A DNA stretch of 59,315 nucleotides from Pseudomonadota bacterium (GTDB lineage Bacteria; Pseudomonadota; Alphaproteobacteria; Rhizobiales; Pleomorphomonadaceae): assembly GCA_018262575.1 (NCBI GenBank), contig JAGSYU010000015.1:1-59315 (forward strand), read 5' to 3'. This document shows, one piece after another, positions 16,538 to 24,799 of the stretch. A program made the position numbers and the translations under genes. The notes beneath the pieces are model-generated. The model was not told the origin of the DNA and searched no databases. It saw only the letters and a program-made list of their open reading frames with translations. Within the stretch, counting starts at the first letter, position 1; each line of letters opens with the position of its first letter.

Positions 16538-18625
16538 TTACCCGGCCAGCCGCAGTTCAAGCAGAAGCGCGGTTTCCGGCCGCTGCATGGGCAGAGGCAG
16601 GCCGGCGCTGGCAAGGGCCGCCGCGCTGAAGGCCATATCGCCCGACAGCAGCTTCATCTGGCCGTCGCTCATCCGAATGAAGCCAGAGGGACAGTCGCCA
16701 TGGACGGCGGCGATCCGCCACAGTCGTTCGGGTGCCCCGGGCAGGCGCAGGACCAGCGGCTCGGGCTGCTCGGCGATCATGGCCGGCCCCTGCGCCACGA
16801 AGACGGCGGCGTGATCGGCAGTTCTCGCCCCCCAGACATAGCGGCCGTCGCGCGGGTCGAGGTTGAAGTTGGTGCCCGGTGCGTGCAGCAGCGGCCTGAG
16901 GCGCTTGTGGAGGGCAATGAAGCCGGCGAGCTCGGTGCGCTCGGTGACGCTCATGTCGAGCGGGTTCAGTTCTACGCCGAGGTGATAGGCGAGCGCCACC
17001 ATCGCGCGGAAGGTCAGCGACAGCGTCCGGCCGGTCTGGTGGCTGGGGTTGGCCGAGACGTGGGCGCCCATGATCTCCGGCGGCAGGAACAGGCTGGCGC
17101 CGCGCTGGATCTCCAGCCGATCGAGGGCGTCGGTGCAATCCGACGTCCAGACGCGCTGGGTATTGGCGAGCGCACCGTAATCGGTGCGGCCGCCGCCCGA
17201 GGCGCAACTCTCGATCTCGACCTGCGGGAAGGCGGCGCGGACGCGGGCCATCAGCGCGTGGACGGCGCGGGTCTGGGCGGTGGTCACCGCCCGGCCATCG
17301 GCCCCCCCGACCTGCGTGAGGTCGCGGTTCATGTCCCACTTGATGTAGGAGACGGCCAGCGAGGACAGCACGGCCGATATTTTTCCGAACAGGTACTCGG
17401 ACACCTGCGGCCGCGTCAGGTCGAGCACCTGCTGGTTACGCGAGCGAAGGAACGGGCGCCCCTCCACCTTGAGCGCCCAGTCGGGATGGGCGCGATAAAG
17501 ATCAGACTCCTCGTTGACCATCTCCGGCTCGAACCAGATGCCGAACTGCATGCCGAGGGAGGTGACGTGGTCGACGAGCGGCTTCAGGCCGTCCGGATAC
17601 TTGCGCGGGTCGACGGTCCAGTCGCCGAGCGAGGTGGTGTCGTCGTCGCGGCGGCCGAACCAGCCGTCGTCGAGGACAAAGCGTTCGATGCCGAGGGCCG
17701 CGGCGGCGTCGGCCTGCGCCTTCAGGGAATCGAGGCGATGGTCGAAATAGTTGCCTTCCCAGGTGTTGAGCGTCACCGGGCGCGGGCTCATGGCGCCACC
17801 CGGCCAGGACAGGACGTCCGAGCGGACGAAGGCATGCAGCGCCGCCGCGTCCTCGGCGGCATAGGCAACGGGGCTCTGATAGCTGTCGCCCTTGGACAGA
17901 CGGATCTCGCCCGGCTCGAACAGCGCGCCGAGATGGGCAAGGCGGCGGCCGTCGTCGAGCGTGTCGACGGCGAGAAGGTGGTTGCCGCTCCAGCCGAGAT
18001 GGAACGCGAAGCGGGCGGCACCGACGGTGATGCCGAGATAAGGTTGGCGGTCGTGGCTGGTGCGGCCGCGCCGGCTCTCCTGCAAAGTGAGGCCGGGGGC
18101 GAGGGGATGACGGCGGATCTGGAACTCCCGGCCCCACATGCCGGCAAAGCGCGTGGCGGTGGCGTCACCCGCCGGCAGCAGGAAGCTGCCGGCCATGCAG
18201 CGATCGAGCGTGTAAACGCCGTCGCTCACCGAGGTGAGGCGGGTGGAGAGGCCGAAGACACCGCTGTCGCTCGTCCGGATGGAGATCTCGATGTCGATGC
18301 CGGCGGTGGTGTCGCTGGCCGTGAGCACCGTGGTCGCGCCGTCACGGCGGGCGGTCCATCCGGAGACGTCGAGGAGAAAGTCGCGGCCGTCGCGGTGACC
18401 GGCGATGGCCGGCCAGCTGAAGGCGCCGAGGCCGGCCACCGGCAGCAGCACCGCCGAGGGGACGTCGACGTCCATGCCGTTGATCCGGCTTGACCGTGGC
18501 ACGTCCGGCCAGAAGCCGGGCGCCGCCGCGCCCCGGCCGAAGGCGAGGATCTCCGGCATGCCACGGTCGGGCAGGCCGATCGACAGCGACAGCGGACCGG
18601 CGGAAAGGGTGAGGGTGGACGGCAT
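16538..18625 (-). CDS. GH36 alpha-galactosidase
   Basis: A 695-residue glycoside hydrolase family 36 enzyme without signal peptide, so cytoplasmic. An N-terminal beta-sandwich (about 1-290) precedes the catalytic barrel beginning NTWEGNYFDH. The nucleophile is Asp431 in YIKWDMNRD and the acid/base is Asp496 in VWTSDCTDALDR; FVLDDGWFG and WFEPEMV are family motifs. It removes alpha-linked galactose (or a related sugar) from an imported oligosaccharide or glycoside. Start ATG 18625 was chosen because the beta-sandwich begins there; the frame is open for 41 more codons through a region with an operator-like dyad. It is followed by the isomerase gene. Confidence 0.9.
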   Translation of the reverse strand: MPSTLTLSAGPLSLSIGLPDRGMPEILAFGRGAAAPGFWPDVPRSSRINGMDVDVPSAVLLPVAGLGAFSWPAIAGHRDGRDFLLDVSGWTARRDGATTVLTASDTTAGIDIEISIRTSDSGVFGLSTRLTSVSDGVYTLDRCMAGSFLLPAGDATATRFAGMWGREFQIRRHPLAPGLTLQESRRGRTSHDRQPYLGITVGAARFAFHLGWSGNHLLAVDTLDDGRRLAHLGALFEPGEIRLSKGDSYQSPVAYAAEDAAALHAFVRSDVLSWPGGAMSPRPVTLNTWEGNYFDHRLDSLKAQADAAAALGIERFVLDDGWFGRRDDDTTSLGDWTVDPRKYPDGLKPLVDHVTSLGMQFGIWFEPEMVNEESDLYRAHPDWALKVEGRPFLRSRNQQVLDLTRPQVSEYLFGKISAVLSSLAVSYIKWDMNRDLTQVGGADGRAVTTAQTRAVHALMARVRAAFPQVEIESCASGGGRTDYGALANTQRVWTSDCTDALDRLEIQRGASLFLPPEIMGAHVSANPSHQTGRTLSLTFRAMVALAYHLGVELNPLDMSVTERTELAGFIALHKRLRPLLHAPGTNFNLDPRDGRYVWGARTADHAAVFVAQGPAMIAEQPEPLVLRLPGAPERLWRIAAVHGDCPSGFIRMSDGQMKLLSGDMAFSAAALASAGLPLPMQRPETALLLELRLAG

Positions 18626-18723
18626 GGACGGACCCCGGCTCGGTTGGTTCAGGAGGAAACAAGGGAGCGGCACAGGATTCCCCATGCCTCTCCGCTCATC
18701 GTCATCTTGCCGGTATAGTTCGT

Positions 18724-18745
18724 CCTCTGGCATGCATTCCAGAGG
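18724..18745. promoter_or_regulatory. Operator-like dyad upstream of the GH36 gene
   Basis: Arms CCTCTGG (18724-18730) and CCAGAGG (18739-18745) flank a centre containing ATGCAT, making a 22-base dyad symmetric apart from one base on each side of the core. It lies about 100 bases upstream of the GH36 start codon. The symmetry suits a LacI/GntR-type repressor site; no regulator gene is nearby. Confidence 0.4.
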
Positions 18746-18835
18746 CATTTCCGGGGAATCGTCGTTTTGAGGCGAGATTCCCTATGATCAGCACAAAATC
18801 CCTCGTCTTGTCGCATTTTGCGTGCCCAGGGGCGG

Positions 18836-19768
18836 TCAGGGCTTTGGCGCGAGTGCCTCGGTCAGCGTAGCGATATTGTGACGGATCATGTCGACATAGG
18901 TCGGAGCCGGGCCGTCCTTCTCCGACAGCGCGTCGGTGTAGAGTTCGCCGCCGACCACCGCCTTCGTCTCGGCGGCGATCTGATCGATCAGCCGGCGATC
19001 CTTGATGTTCTCGACGAAGATCGCCGGGATGGCATCCTCGCGAATCTGGCGGATGATACGGGCGACGTCGGCGGCCGAGGCCTCCGATTCCGTGCTGACG
19101 CCTTCCGGCGCGAGGAGGTCGAGGCCATAGGCGGCGCCGAAGTAGCCGAAGGCATCGTGGCTGGTGATGATCTTGCGTCGGTCGGCGGGGAGCGCCGCCA
19201 TGGCGGCACGCGCCTCGGCGTCGAGGCCCTCGAGATCGGCGATATAGGCGGCGGCGTTGGCATCGTAGATCGGCTTGCCCTCGGGGTCGGCGGCGTCAAG
19301 CCCGGCAGCGATGTTCTTCACGTAGACGATGGCATTGGCGACATCCTGCCAGGCGTGGGGATCGATGCCGTGATGGTCGGGGTGGCTGCCCGCCTCGGCG
19401 TGATCGTCGCCGTCCTCGGCTTCGGCCATCTCGCGCGGCGCGACGCCGCTTGAGGCTACCGTCACCGGCCCACCATAGCCTGAGGCCTCGGCGAGGCGGT
19501 CCATCCAGCCCTCGAAGCCGAGGCCGTTGACGATGAGCAGTTTGGTGGCGGCGACGGCTTTGATGTCGTCGGGCGTTGGTTCGTAGACATGGGCGTCGCC
19601 GTCGGGACCAACCAGTGTGGTGACGGCAACGCGGTCGCCGCCGACGCGGCCGGCCATGTCGCCGAGGATGGAAAAGGACGCGACCACCGGCAGGCGGTCG
19701 GCGGCAAAGGCCGGAGTTGCCGCCAGAACGGCGACGGTGAGGAGAAAGGCCAGAGGGAAACGGTTCAT
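18836..19768 (-). CDS. znuA: Zinc ABC transporter, periplasmic binding protein
   Basis: A 310-residue cluster A-I (ZnuA/TroA-type) metal-binding protein with signal peptide (residues 1-23). Metal ligands are His60 (GDAHVYEP), His138 (GIDPHAW), His204 (TSHDAFGYF) and Asp279. Between the first two lies an acidic, His-rich loop (about 116-134) typical of zinc rather than manganese carriers. No ZnuB or ZnuC gene is present in the window, so the permease and ATPase are encoded elsewhere. An 18-base palindrome resembling a Zur box sits 12 bases upstream of the start codon, indicating repression by zinc. Confidence 0.9.
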   Translation of the reverse strand: MNRFPLAFLLTVAVLAATPAFAADRLPVVASFSILGDMAGRVGGDRVAVTTLVGPDGDAHVYEPTPDDIKAVAATKLLIVNGLGFEGWMDRLAEASGYGGPVTVASSGVAPREMAEAEDGDDHAEAGSHPDHHGIDPHAWQDVANAIVYVKNIAAGLDAADPEGKPIYDANAAAYIADLEGLDAEARAAMAALPADRRKIITSHDAFGYFGAAYGLDLLAPEGVSTESEASAADVARIIRQIREDAIPAIFVENIKDRRLIDQIAAETKAVVGGELYTDALSEKDGPAPTYVDMIRHNIATLTEALAPKP

Positions 19769-19780
19769 CGTATTCTCTAT

Positions 19781-19798
19781 GTTATGTTATAACATAAC
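19781..19798. promoter_or_regulatory. Zur-box-like palindrome upstream of znuA
   Basis: GTTATGTTATAACATAAC is a perfect 18-base palindrome. It contains two overlapping 13-mers (19781-19793 and 19786-19798), each one mismatch from the Zur core GTTATAnTATAAC as I know it. It begins 12 bases upstream of the znuA start codon, so a bound repressor would cover the transcription start or leader. Confidence 0.7.
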
Positions 19799-19923
19799 GA
19801 TGGTTGGGCCAGGCGGGCGTGGTTGTCAAGAGGCAAGGCGCCGTCGCCCGCTTCGGCCGGGACAGTCGAAACAGACAAACAGGGTGAGAGCAACCGACCG
19901 GTCAACGTCCGCCGGGGTAGGTC

Positions 19924-20151
19924 TCATCCCTTCGCAATCGTGAAGCGGAGGATAGGCCCATCTGTTTCCTGGGCCACCAGTTGGTGCCCCTCTTGGCGAC
20001 AGAAATGCGGGATGTCGATCGCCGCCAGGGGATCGGTGGCCTCGACCACCAGGAGATCACCGGATGTCAACGCGCGGAGCGCCTTGCCGGTCTTCAGGAC
20101 CGGCAGCGGACAGTTTAGTCCCTTGAGGTCGAGAATGGGCGGCCCGGCCAT
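19924..20151 (-). CDS. tusA: TusA/SirA-family sulphur carrier protein
   Basis: A 75-residue protein with the TusA motif LDLKGLNCPLPVLKTG, in which Cys14 of the CPxP box carries persulphide sulphur. The family relays sulphur for tRNA 2-thiolation, molybdenum cofactor or oxidative sulphur pathways; no partner is next to it here. It begins two bases after the stop of a 56-residue membrane-protein gene, which follows the Sco gene by four bases, so the three are one transcript. Confidence 0.92.
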   Translation of the reverse strand: MAGPPILDLKGLNCPLPVLKTGKALRALTSGDLLVVEATDPLAAIDIPHFCRQEGHQLVAQETDGPILRFTIAKG

Positions 20152-20153
20152 GG

Positions 20154-20324
20154 TCAGGGCAGGGCGGTGCGGCAGAGGTCGACGAAGGCGCGGACGTTGT
20201 CCGACCCGACCGACAGCGCCACGCCGAGGGCGATGACGGCGAACGGCAGGGCAAGAGAGGCCAGATGGTCGGATAGCCGGCCGTTCTTTTCGCCGCCCTT
20301 GTCCGTGCCGCGTTGGTCGGTCAT
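20154..20324 (-). CDS. Small single-pass membrane protein between sco and tusA
   Basis: A 56-residue protein, MTDQRGTDKGGEKNGRLSDH followed by one hydrophobic helix (about residues 21-40) and a short tail with one cysteine (about residue 51). I do not recognise its family. The gene is supported by its tight fit: start four bases after the sco stop, stop two bases before tusA ATG. It may be a membrane anchor or accessory factor of the Sco protein, but no function can be assigned. Confidence 0.65.
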   Translation of the reverse strand: MTDQRGTDKGGEKNGRLSDHLASLALPFAVIALGVALSVGSDNVRAFVDLCRTALP

Positions 20325-20328
20325 CGGC

Positions 20329-20928
20329 TCAACTCCCGGAGATCAGCGTCTTCAGCTTCTGGAGTGCGGTATTCTGCTCTTCCATATAGGCGATGGTGCC
20401 GCGGAACTGGCCGTTGGCGTCGAACATGAAGCTCGAAGCCGTGTGGTCCATGCCATAGTCGCCGTCCTCGCCGGGCACCTTGCGCGCGTAGACGCGGAAG
20501 GCCTTGATGGCGGCGTCGACCTGGTCCCGGCTACCGGACAGGCCAAGCACGATGTCGCCGAAGGACGACAGATAGTCCTTCAGCACGGCCGGCGTATCGC
20601 GCTCGGGATCGACGGTGACGAACAGCAGGTCGACCTTGCCGGCGTCCGGCCCAAGCTGTTCCTTGAGGGCCGCGTATTCGCCCAGCGTGGTCGGGCAGAC
20701 GTCGGGGCAATGGGTATAGCCGAAGAAGATGACGTGCGGCCGCCCGGCGAAGGTCTTGTCAGTGACGGTGCGGCCGTTCATGTCGACAAGGCTGAAGGGG
20801 CCGCCGATGTCGCTTGCCGCCACGCTGGCGGCGTCCATGAACGGAAGCCGGCCGCCGAACACCAGCCAGCCGGTGGCCCCGAACAACACCGCCACCAAGA
20901 CCCAAACGATGATGCGCAGAGCTTTCAC
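20329..20928 (-). CDS. Sco-family copper chaperone / thioredoxin-fold protein
   Basis: A 199-residue SCO1/SenC protein: N-terminal membrane anchor (about 5-24) and a periplasmic thioredoxin fold. Copper ligands are Cys74 and Cys78 in CPDVCP plus His162 in MDHTASSF. Sco proteins supply copper to the CuA centre of cytochrome c oxidase or keep its cysteines reduced. GTG 20928 is chosen, three to four bases after GGGGGAAG; a TTG four codons upstream would consume that ribosome site. DsbB, another periplasmic thiol factor, is encoded just upstream on the same strand. Confidence 0.92.
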   Translation of the reverse strand: MKALRIIVWVLVAVLFGATGWLVFGGRLPFMDAASVAASDIGGPFSLVDMNGRTVTDKTFAGRPHVIFFGYTHCPDVCPTTLGEYAALKEQLGPDAGKVDLLFVTVDPERDTPAVLKDYLSSFGDIVLGLSGSRDQVDAAIKAFRVYARKVPGEDGDYGMDHTASSFMFDANGQFRGTIAYMEEQNTALQKLKTLISGS

Positions 20929-21036
20929 GTCTTCCCCCAACGTCGACAGTCGGCGCGGCGGGCGCCGGATCGGCTCGAGCCTAGCGAAGAACGAGGGCTG
21001 GCGAAACGGCCAATTTCACTGCCAGGGGGCAGCCTG

Positions 21037-21537
21037 TCAGATCAGCGCGTCGCGGCGAGCGACGATGCCGCGCCAGCTCATGATGCCGACGAACCACATC
21101 GACAGCGTGTCCCAGCCGGCAAAGGACAGACCGAACAGGCTGATCGGCGCGTCCGAGCAGGAGACGAGGCGGGTACGGCTGACCGCCGCCATCAGGTCGG
21201 CGGCGCTGTTGACCACGGTCGGCGTACCGCCGCAGTCGGACGGGCCTTCCCACAGCTTCCACTCGGCCCCGGTATGATAGCCGGCGAGGACCGAGCCAAC
21301 CAGGAAGATGGCGCCTCCAACGAAGTAGAGGAGGCGGGCAAGGCGCGGCATGCGGTGCGACAGGAGAAGGCCGGCAAACAGGACCGGCAGGCCAGCATAA
21401 TAGAAGAGACGCTCCTGAAGGCAGAGCTTGCACGGCAGATAGCCGCCGATGATCTCAAAGCCCCAGGCAGCGATGATGGCGAAAAGGCCGGCCAGCAAGG
21501 CAAGGCCGGGAGCACGAATGGCGGCGGGAGCGAACAT
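21037..21537 (-). CDS. dsbB: Disulphide bond formation protein B
   Basis: A 166-residue inner-membrane protein with four hydrophobic segments. The first redox pair is Cys36-Cys39 (LPCKLCLQER) and the second Cys102 and Cys127 in the second periplasmic loop. DsbB reoxidises DsbA with quinone. ATG 21537 was used because the first helix begins within ten residues; an in-frame start 20 codons upstream adds an unrelated head. No DsbA gene is present. Confidence 0.92.
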   Translation of the reverse strand: MFAPAAIRAPGLALLAGLFAIIAAWGFEIIGGYLPCKLCLQERLFYYAGLPVLFAGLLLSHRMPRLARLLYFVGGAIFLVGSVLAGYHTGAEWKLWEGPSDCGGTPTVVNSAADLMAAVSRTRLVSCSDAPISLFGLSFAGWDTLSMWFVGIMSWRGIVARRDALI

Positions 21538-21931
21538 GAAACACCTGATCGTCGAAGGCAGCGAGTCCGGCCTAACAGCTTGGGATGAGCCATGCAATCG
21601 GCGTTTGGACGGCTCCGTGGCGACCGCCGGTCAAAAAGCGCCCCCGGCCGCGCCTCGAAAGGCGCAACGCGGGCGGATACGAATTCCGGGGGGCTGGGGG
21701 GCTGGATTGAGCCGGAACCCGTCCGCGGCGTCATTGCCGGGGGACGAATGCATCCTGCCGGCCTCCCTTGGCGCCGCCAAGGCGGGAATGGGGCCAAACT
21801 GTGGACGCGATCAGAGCTTCGTGATTGGCAGACAGGCGTGCCGCGATCTTCCGGGTTCGCTCGACCCGCTTGCCTTTGTTCGTACGCCTGTGTTTAGCGC
21901 AAAACCACGGCACACGTTTACTCGACAGGCT
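21538..21931. other. Longest gene-free stretch, with three stem-loops
   Basis: This 394-base gap shows no credible protein. It contains GCGCCT-CGAA-AGGCGC (21650-21665), CCTTGGC-GCC-GCCAAGG (21766-21782) and CGGGT-TCGCTCG-ACCCG (21852-21868) followed by CTTGCCTTTGTT. It could hold a small RNA on the plus strand or only terminators and leader sequence for dsbB (minus strand). Confidence 0.35.
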
Positions 21932-22129
21932 CTAGAAGTCGGCGGCGATGCCTTTGACTTCCCAGTCGCCATAGCGGATCGGCTCGGGGCCGCTGCGGCC
22001 ACCGATCTCCTTCGGCCGGCCCTCGGCCGCCACTCGGCGGCGTTCGTCTGCCTCGGCAAGCGCACGGCGGGCGGCCGGTGACAGTTCTTTTGTGCGCACT
22101 GGCGCAGGATCGTTGGAAGTGTCGGTCAT
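21932..22129 (-). CDS. DUF1674 protein (SDHAF4-like succinate dehydrogenase assembly factor)
   Basis: A 65-residue protein whose C-terminal half, KEIGGRSGPEPIRYGDWEVK, is the DUF1674 signature ending in GIAADF. The mitochondrial member SDHAF4/Sdh8 binds the flavinylated SdhA subunit during complex II assembly; a similar role is expected here. ATG 22129 was chosen; an upstream in-frame ATG would add twelve residues. It is divergent from htpX. Confidence 0.9.
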   Translation of the reverse strand: MTDTSNDPAPVRTKELSPAARRALAEADERRRVAAEGRPKEIGGRSGPEPIRYGDWEVKGIAADF

Positions 22130-22172
22130 AGACGCATCCTTGATGGCGGGCGGACGGCATACCATCTTGTTC

Positions 22173-22192
22173 TTCTGAAATCCGGTTCAGAA
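22173..22192. promoter_or_regulatory. Inverted repeat in the DUF1674/htpX divergent region
   Basis: TTCTGAA (22173-22179) and TTCAGAA (22186-22192) are perfect inverted arms around ATCCGG. The site is 25 bases upstream of the htpX start, in the 88-base divergent gap, so it could be an operator. No regulator is assigned. Confidence 0.35.
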
Positions 22193-22217
22193 TAACAGCC
22201 GGAGACCGGAAGGACAG

Positions 22218-23213
22218 ATGAATTTCTTCAAGACCTCCCTCCTCCTCGCCGCCATGACGGCGATCTTCATGGCGGCCGGCTACCTGATCGGCGGCCAAAG
22301 CGGCATGCTGATCGCCTTCGCTGTCGCGGCCGGCATGAATCTTCTCTCCTACTGGAACGCCGACAAGATGGTGCTGGCCATGCACCGCGCTCGCCGCGTC
22401 GATCGGGCGAGCGCGCCGGATTACTACGGCATCGTCGAGCGCCTCGCTGCCAACGCCGGCCTGCCGATGCCGGCCGTCTATGTCATCGACAATCCGCAGC
22501 CCAACGCTTTTGCCACCGGACGCGACCCGGCACACGCCGCCGTTGCCGCCACCACCGGCCTGCTGCAGATGCTCGACCGTGAGGAGATCGCCGGCGTCAT
22601 GGCGCACGAACTCGCTCACGTGCAGAACCGCGACACGCTGATCATGACGGTGACGGCGACCATTGCCGGCGCCATCTCCATGCTGGCCAACTTCGGCCTG
22701 TTCTTTGGTTCGATGAACCGCGACAGCGAGAACCGCAGCCCGCTCGGCGGTATCGGTGTCCTGCTTGCCGCCATCGTTGCGCCGCTCGCCGCCATGCTGG
22801 TGCAGATGGCCATTTCGCGGACTCGCGAATACTCGGCCGACCGGCGCGGCGCCGAGATATCCGGCAATCCGCTGGCGCTTGCCTCGGCCCTCGACAAGAT
22901 CGCCGGGGCTGCCGATCGCGTGCCGAACATGACAGCGGAGCAAAATCCTGCTACGGCGCATCTGTTCATCATCAATCCGCTGTCTGGCGCCAGGATGGAC
23001 AACCTGTTTTCGACCAACCTGTTTTCGACCCACCCGGACACCGGCAACCGCATCCGCGCCCTGATGGCGATGGCGGATGGCGGCGGCTTCGGGCGGCGCA
23101 GCCCCGAACCCGCGGCGGCCGGTCCCTGGACCGCGCCACGCAGTTCCGGGAGCGGCCCCTGGGGCGGGAGCAGGCCTGCCGGACGGCCATCGAACCGTGG
23201 ACCGTGGGGATGA
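22218..23213 (+). CDS. htpX: Membrane zinc protease HtpX
   Basis: A 331-residue M48B metalloprotease of the inner membrane that degrades damaged membrane proteins. Two N-terminal helices (about 5-25 and 28-46), zinc site HELAH at 130-134, two more helices, and Glu205 in [10 protein letters not shown] as third ligand. The segment NLFST is duplicated in tandem (263-267 and 268-272) by a perfect 15-base repeat just before the conserved STHP motif. The C-terminal tail is Gly/Pro/Arg/Ser-rich and low-complexity. It overlaps rsmB by the ATGA arrangement. Confidence 0.94.
   Translation: MNFFKTSLLLAAMTAIFMAAGYLIGGQSGMLIAFAVAAGMNLLSYWNADKMVLAMHRARRVDRASAPDYYGIVERLAANAGLPMPAVYVIDNPQPNAFATGRDPAHAAVAATTGLLQMLDREEIAGVMAHELAHVQNRDTLIMTVTATIAGAISMLANFGLFFGSMNRDSENRSPLGGIGVLLAAIVAPLAAMLVQMAISRTREYSADRRGAEISGNPLALASALDKIAGAADRVPNMTAEQNPATAHLFIINPLSGARMDNLFSTNLFSTHPDTGNRIRALMAMADGGGFGRRSPEPAAAGPWTAPRSSGSGPWGGSRPAGRPSNRGPWG
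23001..23030 (+). repeat. Tandem 15-base repeat inside htpX
   Basis: AACCTGTTTTCGACC occurs twice without a mismatch at 23001-23015 and 23016-23030, inserting five residues (NLFST) in frame. Relatives that I recall have a single copy. Confidence 0.9.
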
Positions 23214-24649
23214 CTGTAGACAAGGGTGGCCGCAAGGGCGGTGGGAACGCCGGCAACGCATCACGGCCGGCGCGCGCCCATGATGGCCCAAAGAGCGCCT
23301 TCAAGGGCGCTCGCCCGCCTCAGGGTGGCCGACGGCCGCCACGACCGCAGGGCATCGAGGCACGCGCTGTTGCCGCCGAGCTGGTGGCTGGCGTTCAGAA
23401 GGGCCGGCTCCTCGACGTTCTGCTCGACCAGGGAGCGGCGGCCGAGCGCTACCAGCGGCTCGATCCGCGCGATCGCGGTCTCGCCCGCGCCATCGTTGGT
23501 TACGCGCTGCGCCGTCACGGCCAGATCGACGATGCAGTTGGTCGCTTCCTGATGCGACCGCTGCCCGATGACGCCGGCTCGCTCAAGGCGGTGATCGCCG
23601 TTTCCGCCGCTCAGATCCTGTTCATGGACGTCGCCGACCACGCCGCCGTGGCACTCGGCGTCGAGCTTTGCGGCCTCGACAAGGCGGCCGCGCCCTTCAA
23701 GGGCGTCGTCAATGCCGTCCTGCGCCGTGTCTCCGAGAACAAGGTGGCCATCCTCGCCGAGCAGGACGCCGTCGCCCTCAATACGCCCGTCTGGCTGATG
23801 GAGCGCTGGAGCGCCAACTATGGCGCCGATGTCGCCCGCGATATCGCCGCCATGCATGCCCTCGAGCCGACGCTCGACCTCACCGTGAAGTCCGACCCCG
23901 ACGGCTGGGCCGCCCGGCTTGGCGGCCTCAAGCTGCCAAACGGCTCGGTGCGGGTTGCCGTCACCGGCGCCATCGAGAAGATCGATGGCTATGAGGAAGG
24001 TGGCTGGTGGGTGCAGGACGCCGCTGCCACGCTGCCGGTCCATCTGCTCGGCGATGTCGCCGGCAAGAAGGTCGTTGATCTCTGCGCCGCTCCCGGTGGG
24101 AAAACTGCCCAGCTGGCGGCGCTTGGCGCCGACGTCACCGCCATCGACGTCTCCTACCATCGACTGCAGCGCCTCGAGCGCAACCTGCGCCGGCTCGGCC
24201 TCAAGGCGGATCTCATCAAGGCCGACGCCGCCGAGTGGCTAGGCGGCACCTTCGACATGGTGCTGCTCGACGCGCCCTGCACGGCGACCGGCACGCTGCG
24301 CCGCCACCCCGACGGCGCGGTGGGCAAGAAACCGGCCGATGTCGCCACGATGGCCGCATTGCAGCGTCGCCTGGTCGACCAGGCGATCCGCATGCTGAGG
24401 CCGGGCGGCCTTCTGGTCTTTTCCACCTGCTCGCTGGAGCCGGAGGAGGGGCCTGATCAGATCCGCCGCCTGAGGCTGATCGAGGCGCCGCTGGATGTCG
24501 TGCCGGTGACGGCGGACGAGGTGTTCGGCCTCGCCGAGATCGTTACGCCCGAGGGCTTCGTCCGGACGTTGCCGTCGCATCTCAAGCTCGAGGATATCAG
24601 GCTTTCCGGCCTCGACGGCTTCTTTGCCGCCCGCCTGCGCCGCCAGTGA
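23210..24649 (+). CDS. rsmB: 16S rRNA (cytosine-967-C5)-methyltransferase
   Basis: A 479-residue RsmB/Fmu protein: a basic Gly/Arg/Pro-rich head (about 1-48), an NusB-like RNA-binding domain (about 50-190), then a Rossmann methyltransferase domain with SAM motif [15 protein letters not shown]. Catalytic cysteines are Cys357 ([15 protein letters not shown]) and Cys407 ([10 protein letters not shown]). ATG 23210 overlaps the htpX stop; a GTG two codons earlier is possible. The methyltransferase is followed by a heparinase-like gene and purH, a gene order common in Rhizobiales. Confidence 0.94.
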   Translation: MTVDKGGRKGGGNAGNASRPARAHDGPKSAFKGARPPQGGRRPPRPQGIEARAVAAELVAGVQKGRLLDVLLDQGAAAERYQRLDPRDRGLARAIVGYALRRHGQIDDAVGRFLMRPLPDDAGSLKAVIAVSAAQILFMDVADHAAVALGVELCGLDKAAAPFKGVVNAVLRRVSENKVAILAEQDAVALNTPVWLMERWSANYGADVARDIAAMHALEPTLDLTVKSDPDGWAARLGGLKLPNGSVRVAVTGAIEKIDGYEEGGWWVQDAAATLPVHLLGDVAGKKVVDLCAAPGGKTAQLAALGADVTAIDVSYHRLQRLERNLRRLGLKADLIKADAAEWLGGTFDMVLLDAPCTATGTLRRHPDGAVGKKPADVATMAALQRRLVDQAIRMLRPGGLLVFSTCSLEPEEGPDQIRRLRLIEAPLDVVPVTADEVFGLAEIVTPEGFVRTLPSHLKLEDIRLSGLDGFFAARLRRQ

Positions 24650-24721
24650 TTGCGGGGAGTCTGCTGGCTCTCCGTCAAAATTGATCGATGCCGCACACCA
24701 GTTGGTAACCAAGCCGGGCGT

Positions 24722-24760
24722 CTCATCTCGTGATGAGCGCCTCCGGTTCGTCCGGAGGCG
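24722..24760 (+). ncRNA. Two abutting stem-loops upstream of the heparinase-like gene
   Basis: CTCATC-TCGT-GATGAG (24722-24737) is followed without a gap by a 9-bp stem CGCCTCCGG / CCGGAGGCG with loop TTCGT (24738-24760). They lie 39 bases upstream of the next start codon and have no U tract. They may be a leader element, a processing site or a terminator of rsmB mRNA. I match them to no riboswitch class that I know. Confidence 0.45.
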
Positions 24761-24799
24761 TGGGTGATTCCTGCTCCAGCACCGAAAGGGGGCCTGACG

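Noticed and set aside
7832-18625. A complete sulphoquinovose (sulpho-EMP) pathway, because of the YihS-like isomerase, PfkB kinase and aldolase
   Set aside because: No sulphoquinovosidase (GH31), sulpholactaldehyde reductase or sulphonate exporter is present; the glycosidase is GH36 and the aldolase-like protein does not resemble YihT.
7711-21661. A 16-base identity (GGCCGCGCCTCGAAAG) shared by the gaps at 7711-7726 and 21646-21661
   Set aside because: In GC-rich DNA of this length one such match is expected by chance, and the flanks do not match.
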